Positions 6,225-13,429 of a stretch of DNA of 16,180 nt are shown here, piece by piece. Below the pieces are notes generated by a model, which saw nothing but the letters and a program-made list of their open reading frames with translations, had not been told where the DNA came from and did not search any database. Position 1 is the first letter of the stretch; each line of letters begins with the position of its first letter. The stretch is taken from assembly GCA_002343075.1 (NCBI GenBank), contig DDRH01000007.1, forward strand, positions 31,582-47,761, written 5' to 3'. This DNA is from Phycisphaerales bacterium UBA2421 (GTDB taxonomy: Bacteria; Planctomycetota; Phycisphaerae; Tepidisphaerales; Tepidisphaeraceae). A program made the translations under genes and the position numbers.

Positions 6225-7718
6225 ATGAATCAAGCACTGATTGAGCAAATCAAGAATTGTCCGTCGCTGCCGTCGCTACCCAGCATCGCTGTACAGGTAC
6301 TGGATCTTGCGCAGAAGGCCGATGTTGATATTCCCGAGATCGCCCGCCTGATCAGCAAAGACCCCGCTCTTAGCACAAAGATGCTTCGCACCGTTAACTC
6401 GAGCTTCTATGCTCGAAGTAAAGCGGTGAGCACGATCAGCCAGGCGTTGGTCATTCTTGGTCTGCAATCGGTCAAGACGCTGGTGCTCGGGTTTTCGCTG
6501 GTCTCGAACCTGTCGAAGTCAAAGTCGAATGGGTTCAATCACATTAACTACTGGCGACGCGCCATCTACTCGGCCACCGCAGCACGGGTAATCGCGAGCA
6601 AGCTTGCCATGGTTCAGCAGGAAGAAGCATTCCTCTGTGGTCTGCTGAAGGACATCGGAATGCTCGTACTCGATCAAGTCGCCGGCGATAAGTATGGCGG
6701 CCTGTTCGACAAGGCGACCTCTCACCTGAACCTCTCCGAGCTAGAAGCGGCTGAACTGGGAATGTCCCATGCGGAAGTCGGCGGTTACCTCGCCGAAGAG
6801 TGGAAACTCCCCGCGATGCTCGCCGCACCGATCAAGTATCATCATTCGGTTGACCAAGTGAGCGACCCAGCACTGAAAAAACTTGCGGAGCTTGTCGGCC
6901 TTGCCGGGCGATGTGCCGACGTGTTCGTCGATACCGATCCCGCGCCCGCGATCGTCAACGTGCGGCAGATTGCCGAGAGGACGTTCGGTCTCACCGAAGC
7001 CGACTGCGATGCCATACTGGCTGACGTCGGCAAGCGCACAAAGGAAATGGCCGGACTGTTTGAGATCAACATCGGCACCGCAGTGGCTTACGACACGATT
7101 CTTAAGAAGGCCAACGAGGCGCTGGTGCAAATCTCGCTGCAAGGCCACATGCAAGCCAGCCAGTTGCAGCAGCAGAATGAGCAGTTGCAGGAACGCGTCG
7201 TCACCGATGCACTCACCCGGCTGGCTAATCGCGCCCGGTTTGATGAATTCCTGGCCGAAAAGTTTGCCGCGGCGACCGCCTCGGGCAAGCCTCTGGCGCT
7301 GATCATGATCGACATCGACAAGTTCAAATCAGTCAACGATAAGCATGGTCATCCCGCGGGCGACGCGGTGATTCAGGCTGTCGCGCGGCTGGTGAAGGTG
7401 GCGTCTCGCGCGACCGACCTTGCGGCACGCTACGGCGGTGAGGAAATGGCGATCATTCTCCCCGACACGACGCGCCAGCACGCCGCCAACGTCGCTGAGA
7501 CCGTCCGGCGGGCGCTTGCGGCGAAGCCGATCAAGACGCCGTCTGCGCAGCTTCCCATCACGGCCAGCTTCGGCGTGGCTTGTGTCGAGCCAGGCGTGCC
7601 GATCAAGCTTCCCGCGCACCTCATCAAGGCCGCCGATCTCGCGCTGTATCACGCAAAGAACTCCGGACGCAACAACGTAAAGGTGTTCATGCCGAAGCCC
7701 GCGGCGGTCGCGGCGTGA
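6225..7718 (+). CDS. HDOD-GGDEF protein, predicted diguanylate cyclase
   Basis: A 497-residue cytosolic signalling protein with no membrane segment. Residues about 8-210 form an HDOD domain: PSLPSLPSIAVQVLDLAQ, ISKDPALSTKMLRTVNSSFY, the GLLKDIGMLVL segment where the HD dyad reads KD (142-143), and SHAEVGGYLAEEWKLP...IKYHH. A Gln-rich coiled coil (about 305-325) links it to a GGDEF domain beginning TDALTRLANRARF. The active-site motif is GGEEM (404-408) with the fifth Phe changed to Met, the Mg-binding MIDIDKFKSVND is present, and RATD (395-398), five residues before it, is a complete inhibitory I-site. This should make c-di-GMP with product inhibition, the HDOD part acting as sensor or partner-binding module. 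The ATG at 6225 is favoured because the HDOD domain follows at once; a TTG at 6189 would add 12 unconvincing residues. It converges on the next gene with only 4 bp between stops. Confidence 0.92.
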   Translation: MNQALIEQIKNCPSLPSLPSIAVQVLDLAQKADVDIPEIARLISKDPALSTKMLRTVNSSFYARSKAVSTISQALVILGLQSVKTLVLGFSLVSNLSKSKSNGFNHINYWRRAIYSATAARVIASKLAMVQQEEAFLCGLLKDIGMLVLDQVAGDKYGGLFDKATSHLNLSELEAAELGMSHAEVGGYLAEEWKLPAMLAAPIKYHHSVDQVSDPALKKLAELVGLAGRCADVFVDTDPAPAIVNVRQIAERTFGLTEADCDAILADVGKRTKEMAGLFEINIGTAVAYDTILKKANEALVQISLQGHMQASQLQQQNEQLQERVVTDALTRLANRARFDEFLAEKFAAATASGKPLALIMIDIDKFKSVNDKHGHPAGDAVIQAVARLVKVASRATDLAARYGGEEMAIILPDTTRQHAANVAETVRRALAAKPIKTPSAQLPITASFGVACVEPGVPIKLPAHLIKAADLALYHAKNSGRNNVKVFMPKPAAVAA

Positions 7719-7722
7719 TCAG

Positions 7723-9516
7723 TCAGCGGCCTTGCTGCTTCCGCTGATCGAGATTGCGCATCGTCGGTAGCAGTGGGTCGGCCAGCGCCTGCTCCCACGA
7801 TTCGACAATGAGCACAGCAGGGCCTTGCAGCGGTTGCAATTGGTGCGATTCAAAGATGAGCATGCCGCCAAGGTCTGCAATCGCTGGCTGCAACTGCAAC
7901 GCGCGCCAGTTCCTCAGCATGCAATACTCGCCGCGGTGTCGTCTCGGCAGCCCTGTTAGAAACTGTCGGCCGACCGCCACATACCGGGTCCGCGCGACGT
8001 TGCGCAACTCAAGAGCGCGCAAGTCATAAGCTTCGGCCCACGTCGGTGCCGAGGTCATAACGGCGATCCTATCGCGAACTCCAATTGGCTGCTCCGCAAG
8101 CCACTCCCGCAGAGCGACCAAGTCTTGCCCCCAATCCGACTCGGGAACATCAAACTGCAAACCCCTTGCTGCGATGTTGTAGAAGCTGTGATACCGCGGG
8201 GCGGACACAACGGACTCTACTGCGGAAGTGATGGCCGCCAAGGCGAAAAACGATCGTGCCACCCGCATGCCTGCGACGCTCGCGCAGCCGCCCGACGTCC
8301 GCCCAAGCAAGACAAACGCGATTGGGTATGCGTACAGCAAATACCGCGGCCCGCCGATGTTGATGTCGGTCAGCAGCAACATCCCGCCGACCAGAATCGC
8401 CCCGGCGCTGGCCCAGCACCACTCAAGCCGGCTCGGACCGCGCCATAACAGCGACAGCACGCCAACGCTCGCCAGTGCCAACTCTCCGATCGTTGCCTTG
8501 CAGAAGACATGCAGCGGAAAATAGCGCCAGTCGCTTCCGAAATACCCTTCGCCAAAGAGTGAGTTGTAGTAGGTCGATTCTGCCTCCCACTTCTGAACAT
8601 CAAATCCCTCGACCAGATATCGCGGAAACGGCATCGGAAACTCAGCAGGCAGAATCTGCTGAACGCGCTGCATCGTCGATGAAACCGGCTCGAATGACCT
8701 GTTCGGCTCGAACATCAGACGAAACCCGAAAGCCCCGCAAAGCGCGATGTAACTCAAGATCGAAGCCAGAAGCAACCCGGTGACCGACTCCATCAATCGG
8801 CTGCGCCATGACTTTGCACCCCGCGGAAGGATCGTGGAGAGCGCAACCAATGCTGGAAAGATGAGCACCGCATTGAACTTCACCAAGTGCACCGCCGCGA
8901 CTGCCATCGCTGCGAGGAGGCAGCGCCCGGGGGTTGGGCCGCGGAGAAACGCGATCCACGCCGCGACAGCCAGCATCATTCCCACAGCAAGCGGCATATC
9001 GGTACCGAAGGTGCTTCCCGAAGCGAGAATTGTCGGCGAGAACGCCCAGACAGCCATCGCAGTTAACCCACCCGCTGCGCCATACAACCGCCTCGCGACT
9101 TGCCACACGAGAATCGCCCCAAGGAGCGAGATCGGCAACACTGTCATTCGCGCCGCAATCACAATGCCATGCAGTCGATCAAGATTGGCTGCCTGAAAGA
9201 GATCATAGTATGCCCAGGCGCGCGTTCCCGCCGCCAGGCTAAGCATTGGACGGGCGACCGGCACCTCCACTTCACAAAGCATGTACGCAGGAAGTACGCC
9301 CGCCATGCGCATCAGCGGCGGACTTAAGTTATAGATACTGAACTCCCCATATCGCAGGTATGCCATCCCCGCGGCGACATGCGCGCCTTCGTCGTAGCAG
9401 ATGCTCTTGGCGGTCGCACAATGAATCAGCAGGCCAAGATGCGCAGCCAGAAGCATCACCACCGCCAAGGCTTCCATGCCAAGCCTCTTGCGCGGCTCGT
9501 TTGCCGGTGCGTTCAT
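7723..9516 (-). CDS. GT39/ArnT-like membrane glycosyltransferase (PMT family)
   Basis: A 597-residue polytopic membrane protein of the polyprenyl-phosphate-sugar-dependent glycosyltransferase group (PMT_2/ArnT/dolichyl-P-mannose transferase fold). The N-terminal hydrophobic segment (about 15-35) is followed by KSICYDEGAHVAAG, where D42-E43 is the conserved acidic pair of the first periplasmic loop, and YLRYGEFSIYNLSPPLMR, typical of the family. Many further hydrophobic segments follow up to about residue 430 (for example ALVWQV-, AVAAVHLVKF- and GAILVGGMLLL-type stretches). A soluble C-terminal part then ends the protein. Such enzymes transfer a sugar from a lipid carrier to lipid A, glycans or proteins on the outer face of the inner membrane; acceptor and sugar are not predictable. 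The ATG at 9516 overlaps the upstream stop as ATGA and has GAGGTG about 9 nt upstream; a GTG at 9528 would add 4 residues. Confidence 0.82.
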   Translation of the reverse strand: MNAPANEPRKRLGMEALAVVMLLAAHLGLLIHCATAKSICYDEGAHVAAGMAYLRYGEFSIYNLSPPLMRMAGVLPAYMLCEVEVPVARPMLSLAAGTRAWAYYDLFQAANLDRLHGIVIAARMTVLPISLLGAILVWQVARRLYGAAGGLTAMAVWAFSPTILASGSTFGTDMPLAVGMMLAVAAWIAFLRGPTPGRCLLAAMAVAAVHLVKFNAVLIFPALVALSTILPRGAKSWRSRLMESVTGLLLASILSYIALCGAFGFRLMFEPNRSFEPVSSTMQRVQQILPAEFPMPFPRYLVEGFDVQKWEAESTYYNSLFGEGYFGSDWRYFPLHVFCKATIGELALASVGVLSLLWRGPSRLEWCWASAGAILVGGMLLLTDINIGGPRYLLYAYPIAFVLLGRTSGGCASVAGMRVARSFFALAAITSAVESVVSAPRYHSFYNIAARGLQFDVPESDWGQDLVALREWLAEQPIGVRDRIAVMTSAPTWAEAYDLRALELRNVARTRYVAVGRQFLTGLPRRHRGEYCMLRNWRALQLQPAIADLGGMLIFESHQLQPLQGPAVLIVESWEQALADPLLPTMRNLDQRKQQGR

Positions 9517-10469
9517 GGCGCAGGACACCTCGGTGCGCGCCCTTCCAGCACTGCCATCACATCGCGCACGACCCAGCTCATGTTCTCAATCGCTGTAAAC
9601 GTGCGCGCTGCCAGGTGCGGTGTTAGCAAAACGTTTTCGAACCCCAGCAGCGGGAAATCGCCTACCGGTGGCTCAGGTGAAAACACATCCAGAGCCGCGC
9701 CGCCTAGCCTGCCATCGCGAATCGCCGAGGACACCGCGGCGGCATCGAGCACTTCACCGCGCGCGGTGTTGATTAGGATCGCACCAGACCTCATCTGCGC
9801 TATTTCCGCAGCGCCCACCAGCCCACGGTTTTCCTTGCGCCCGTCCACGTGAATACTCACGATGTCGGCCTGAGCAAACAGTTGCTCAAAAGTCACCGCT
9901 GTCGCAGGAAAGCTTACCTCCGGCGACACGTCGAGCAGGTCGTGATAGATCACGCGCATGTCATACCCATTCGCAGCGATCTTACCGACGCGCCGCCCAA
10001 CTCTTCCCATGCCCAGTATACCAATGGTCAGCTCATCAAACTGTCGCCCTCGGACTGTATCGCGGATGCGCTTGAACTCTGCCGGCGGATGGACCGCATT
10101 GCGCATCAAGCACCACGGTCTGAGTAGTTGTGCGATGTATCCAAAGACAAAATCACCGACGGCGTGGGTATTGGCATCAGGCGTGTACACCACCGCAACC
10201 CCCCGCCGACGACATGCGGCCACGTCGATGTTCTCCAGCCCCACGCCGCCACGACCAACCACCCCCAAGTGTGGTGCCCGCTGCAATAGCGCGTCGTCCA
10301 CTTTTGTGTAAGTCCGGACGACCATCCCCCGCGCGACCGCGATCGCTTCGGCAAACGCGGCATCACCCACCCCCGCTTCGATGACGCGAGCCCTCGCCTT
10401 AAGCCACGCCAGCGGCGCGGCGTCCGAGCCTTCGGTTACAAGAACGATCGGAGGCGACTCGTGAGACAT
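9513..10469 (-). CDS. D-isomer-specific 2-hydroxyacid dehydrogenase (SerA-like, no ACT domain)
   Basis: A 318-residue NAD-dependent dehydrogenase of the 3-phosphoglycerate dehydrogenase/formate dehydrogenase fold. The substrate-domain motif VGRGGVGLENID (71-82), the Rossmann loop GMGRVG (153-158) with an acidic residue after the next strand (D177, consistent with NAD), and the catalytic Arg237 (NTARGEV), Glu266 (FSPEPP) and His285 (LTPHLAART) are all present. It lacks the C-terminal regulatory (ACT/ASB) domains of full SerA, so it is about the length of the short catalytic form. The substrate may be 3-phosphoglycerate, glyoxylate/hydroxypyruvate or another 2-oxoacid; sequence alone does not decide. 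The ATG at 10469 has no visible Shine-Dalgarno sequence. Its TGA overlaps the start of the downstream glycosyltransferase, so the two are probably translated together. It is divergent from the esterase gene. Confidence 0.88.
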   Translation of the reverse strand: MSHESPPIVLVTEGSDAAPLAWLKARARVIEAGVGDAAFAEAIAVARGMVVRTYTKVDDALLQRAPHLGVVGRGGVGLENIDVAACRRRGVAVVYTPDANTHAVGDFVFGYIAQLLRPWCLMRNAVHPPAEFKRIRDTVRGRQFDELTIGILGMGRVGRRVGKIAANGYDMRVIYHDLLDVSPEVSFPATAVTFEQLFAQADIVSIHVDGRKENRGLVGAAEIAQMRSGAILINTARGEVLDAAAVSSAIRDGRLGGAALDVFSPEPPVGDFPLLGFENVLLTPHLAARTFTAIENMSWVVRDVMAVLEGRAPRCPAP

Positions 10470-10489
10470 GAACGTTGTTGTACCCGAAC

Positions 10490-10535
10490 GTTGGCGCTGC
10501 CAACATGCTCTTCAGAAATCGAAGTTTTTCTGAAG
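10490..10535. promoter_or_regulatory. Two inverted repeats in the divergent dehydrogenase/esterase intergenic region
   Basis: GTTGGC-GCT-GCCAAC (10490-10504, 6-bp arms) and CTTCAGAAA-N8-TTTCTGAAG (10510-10518 and 10527-10535, 9-bp perfect arms) lie between the divergent starts at 10469 and 10585. They are placed where a shared operator would be. No clear -35/-10 pair was identified for either gene. Confidence 0.4.
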
Positions 10536-10584
10536 CGCCCTCAGCGCGCTTGTGTTCAGGAAGATGACAAGCGAAGATTTTAGC

Positions 10585-12135
10585 ATGACCGCAAAGCCAA
10601 ACGCGATACTGCTGCTTGTCATCACCGCTGTTACCATCGTTGTTTCCGGGGCGCGCGCTGATGTCGCGCTGCCCAATCTTTTTTCCGATCATATGGTGCT
10701 TCAGCGTGAGGCGACGATCCCAGTCTGGGGCACCGCCGACGCGGGTGAACAGGTCGCGGTGACCATCGCGAATCAGTCACGGCTAACGGTCGCCGACGCA
10801 AAGGGACGATGGCGGGTCGACTTCGATCCGATCCACTCCGAGCGACCGCTGGTGTTGACCGTGAAAGGAAAGACCACGCTCACCGTGAACGATATTCGCA
10901 TGGGTGAAGTGTGGGTCTGCTCGGGACAGTCCAACATGGAATGGCCCATCTCCCGCTCGCTCAACGCCGAAGCAGAGGCTGCCGGCGCCAATTGGCCTGA
11001 TATCCGGTTTTTTAATGTCAGCCCGAAGAAGAAGCCCGCGCGCGAGCCGGCGCGCGACGTTGATGCACAGTGGACGATCTGCACGCCGGAGAGCGCCAAT
11101 GGCTTTAGTGCGGTAGGCTACTTCTTTGGCCGGCATCTGCATCAGAAGCTTGATGGTGTGCCCATCGGTCTGATCAATGTCAGTTGGGGCGGCATGCCGG
11201 CAGAGGCGTTCACAGACATGGAAACGCTGCGCAGCGATCCCGCGTTCAACGACATTCTCACCCGGTTCAACAACGCCGTTACGATCTACCCGCAGGCTCT
11301 TGCTGCCTATGAGGAGAAACTGGCCGAGTGGGAGCGCGCAAAGAAGGAAGCCGAAGCGAAAGGCGAAAAGGTTCCCAATCGCCCGGGAGCGCCCTACGGC
11401 CCCGATTCACCCAACGGCCCTGCGGCGCTGTGGAACGGGATGGTTCACCCGATCACGCCGTTCGCCATCCGCGGGGCGATTTGGTACCAGGGTGAGTCGA
11501 ATGCGGGAGACCCGCTTCGAGCCGCACAGTATCGCAAGCTGCTCCCCGCGATGATCACCGGCTGGCGACGCGCGTGGGGACAAGGCGATTTCCCGTTTTT
11601 GATTGTGCAACTGGCCAACTATCGCGCGCCGGCGAGCCAACCCGCCGAGCCGGAAAGCGCCTGGGCGCTGCTCCGCGAAGCGCAGACGCTCACCGCCGCC
11701 GAGATGAAGCGAGTCGGCCAGGCGGTGACGATCGACATCGGCGAAGCCAATGACATTCACCCGAAGAACAAGCAGGATGTAGGCCTGCGCCTTGGCCTGG
11801 CCGCAGAGAAAATCGCCTACGGCCGTGATGTGATTTTCAGCGGGCCGGCGCTCGATTCAATGAAGGTTGATGGCGACGCCGCGGTGCTGACTTTCCAACA
11901 CATTGGCAGCGGTCTCATGAGCAAAACCGAGCGACTCGAAGGCTTCGCCATCCGCGGAGAGGACGGGGTGTGGCACCCCGGCGAGGCCACCATCGACGGC
12001 GAGACAGTTATCGTCCGCAGCGAACACGTCGCCAAGCCGCACGCGATCCGATACGCCTGGGCCAACAACCCGCCCGCAAGCCTCTACAACAACGAAGGCC
12101 TGCCGGCGGTGCCGTTTCGGACGGATGGGGAGTGA
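10585..12135 (+). CDS. Sialate O-acetylesterase-like SGNH hydrolase, secreted
   Basis: A 516-residue secreted carbohydrate esterase of the SASA family. A signal peptide with hydrophobic core NAILLLVITAVTIVVSG and likely cleavage after ARA (about residue 25) is followed by VALPNLFSDHMVLQRE, the usual mature start. The catalytic serine is S116 in SGQSNMEW (113-120), QGESN is at 302-306, and the Asp-His pair is in NDIHP (D390, H392), so the SGNH elements are complete. These enzymes remove O-acetyl groups from sialic acids or from xylan-like plant polysaccharides; the real substrate is not predictable. I choose the ATG at 10585 because it gives a normal short signal-peptide n-region; GTG 10552 and ATG 10564 are in frame, but would add an acidic extension. 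A Lys/Glu-rich stretch (EKLAEWERAKKEAEAKGEK) is the known helical insertion in this family. The gene is monocistronic on the plus strand and converges on the prepilin gene. Confidence 0.9.
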   Translation: MTAKPNAILLLVITAVTIVVSGARADVALPNLFSDHMVLQREATIPVWGTADAGEQVAVTIANQSRLTVADAKGRWRVDFDPIHSERPLVLTVKGKTTLTVNDIRMGEVWVCSGQSNMEWPISRSLNAEAEAAGANWPDIRFFNVSPKKKPAREPARDVDAQWTICTPESANGFSAVGYFFGRHLHQKLDGVPIGLINVSWGGMPAEAFTDMETLRSDPAFNDILTRFNNAVTIYPQALAAYEEKLAEWERAKKEAEAKGEKVPNRPGAPYGPDSPNGPAALWNGMVHPITPFAIRGAIWYQGESNAGDPLRAAQYRKLLPAMITGWRRAWGQGDFPFLIVQLANYRAPASQPAEPESAWALLREAQTLTAAEMKRVGQAVTIDIGEANDIHPKNKQDVGLRLGLAAEKIAYGRDVIFSGPALDSMKVDGDAAVLTFQHIGSGLMSKTERLEGFAIRGEDGVWHPGEATIDGETVIVRSEHVAKPHAIRYAWANNPPASLYNNEGLPAVPFRTDGE

Positions 12136-12386
12136 TTCTGGTGAGAAAGTCCTCAGGGGGGCAATGCTGACCCGGGGAAAGAACGATTCAGGGTGCGACG
12201 ATATGGCTCTAAATGGCTCTAAGGCCATGTCGTGCTCTTCGGTTTCCCGAAGCGATTTCGTCACCCCACACTACCTGGCCGGAGAGCCAGGTTGCGGCAT
12301 CCGGGAAACACACAATAAACTACACAAGCAGACTTATGGTTGCACGACACGTCATCGCCGCCTTGTCGTGGCACTCACCAGTCACC
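12136..12386. other. Intergenic gap between convergent esterase and prepilin genes
   Basis: No gene is supported in these 251 bp. Features seen: a tandem 10-bp duplication ATGGCTCTAA x2 (12203-12222) enclosed by an imperfect hairpin GCGACGATATGGC/GCCATGTCGTGC, a hairpin ACCTGGC-N6-GCCAGGT (12273-12292), and CACGACA-N14-TGTCGTG (12343-12370). None is followed by a T-run on either strand, so they are weak candidates for terminators of the two converging transcripts. Confidence 0.45.
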
Positions 12387-13262
12387 TCAGTTAAATCGTA
12401 TCGCGCGCGACGCCTCTCGCGCGCTGACCACTTTCGCGCTGCCGTCGCAAAACAGCATGTTGATGGCGACAATGTTCGGCGAATTTGCCCGCTTCAGTTT
12501 TCCGTGGCGGTTGTAGTCTGGCGTGAAGACGTTTGCATCTGGCACCGCAGGCATGGGCGCAGTCGCGGGTGTCCACCACGGCCAGTTTGCCGAAACCGAC
12601 GTGTTAACGTGAATGCTGTCGTAGACCAACGCTCGCTCTGTCGGGCGCGACCATTGTGTCTGCTTAAAATACCATCCATTTAACTGAGTCTCGGTTCCGG
12701 ACAAAAAGCGGACCGCCCAGTTGGTGTAAGGCTTTGTCTTCGACGCGGGTGATGACGGCGCCAAAACCGGGTCTGGTGTGAAGGTGTAGATGTTCATGGA
12801 GAAGCCGTTATGAAAATCACTGTTGAACGTCGGATTTCCGGCGACCCACCCCACGCGCGCCCAAGACGGGCATCCCCACAACACGTTGTTGCCGTCTTTG
12901 ATCGTCCCGTGTTCTGCCGCGTTCACACCCTCGTTGTTTAGTCCAAGACCATCCGGGGTCTTCACTACATATCGTGAGATAAAATGCACCCACCGTTTGT
13001 CGCGCGCCACGGGTGTACCGCCGATGACGTTGTACTGGTGCGTTGCCATCGGCCAGTAACCTTTGTTATCGCTGGCGTAGAGAAAATACGCTTGACCTAT
13101 CGACTTGAGATTGGACAAGCACTTGGTCTTGTCCGCCTGCGCTTTAGCACTGCTCAGCGCTGGCAGCAAAATCGAGATCAGCAAGCCAATAATCCCAATC
13201 ACCACCAACAGCTCCACAAGCGTGAAACCGCGGCTGTTCTTATTGATTCGACTCTCCGACAT
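12387..13262 (-). CDS. Prepilin-type N-terminal cleavage/methylation domain protein (pseudopilin-like)
   Basis: A 291-residue protein with a type II secretion/type IV pilin-like N-terminus: short charged leader, RG^FTLVELLVVIGIIGLLISI with the prepilin peptidase site after G12 and the conserved Glu at +5 of the mature form, then one long hydrophobic helix. The KTKCLSNLKSIGQAYFLYASDN segment and the C-terminal INMLFCDGSAKVV stretch match the planctomycete-expanded pseudopilin-like family, which usually occurs in many copies per genome. The role of these proteins is poorly known; secretion or surface structures are suspected. The ATG at 13262 is preceded by GGAGG at a short 4-nt spacing and by a good promoter (13346-13319). 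No other secretion gene lies beside it, so this is an orphan copy. The gene is divergent from the M28 peptidase. Confidence 0.93.
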   Translation of the reverse strand: MSESRINKNSRGFTLVELLVVIGIIGLLISILLPALSSAKAQADKTKCLSNLKSIGQAYFLYASDNKGYWPMATHQYNVIGGTPVARDKRWVHFISRYVVKTPDGLGLNNEGVNAAEHGTIKDGNNVLWGCPSWARVGWVAGNPTFNSDFHNGFSMNIYTFTPDPVLAPSSPASKTKPYTNWAVRFLSGTETQLNGWYFKQTQWSRPTERALVYDSIHVNTSVSANWPWWTPATAPMPAVPDANVFTPDYNRHGKLKRANSPNIVAINMLFCDGSAKVVSAREASRAIRFN

Positions 13263-13318
13263 CAGGCCTCCAGAGCACTCGGCTGAGATCGCCGAATTGT
13301 TATTATATTCGTTATAGA

Positions 13319-13346
13319 ATTATACGGCTAATCGCCTTTCGGGCAA
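13319..13346 (-). promoter_or_regulatory. Predicted sigma70-type promoter for the prepilin-like gene
   Basis: On the minus strand, TTGCCC (13346-13341) and a perfect TATAAT (13324-13319) are separated by 16 bp. The gap is clearly AT-rich around the -10, and a second TATAAT lies at 13307-13302 without a good -35. The start codon is 56 bp beyond the first -10. Pattern-based prediction. Confidence 0.55.
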
Positions 13347-13429
13347 GGGAAATCGGGTTGAAAATTCGTTTGCCGGCGCAGCTATGAGTATAGTACGTTC
13401 GCCTCGGCACTGATGTTCGGTAAATTTTA

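Noticed and set aside
7717..7749. Inverted repeat TCAGCGG-N11-CCGCTGA at the HDOD-GGDEF/GT39 convergent ends
   Set aside because: It could be a shared terminator, but no T-run follows on either strand and much of it is coding sequence of the glycosyltransferase; too weak to list as a terminator.
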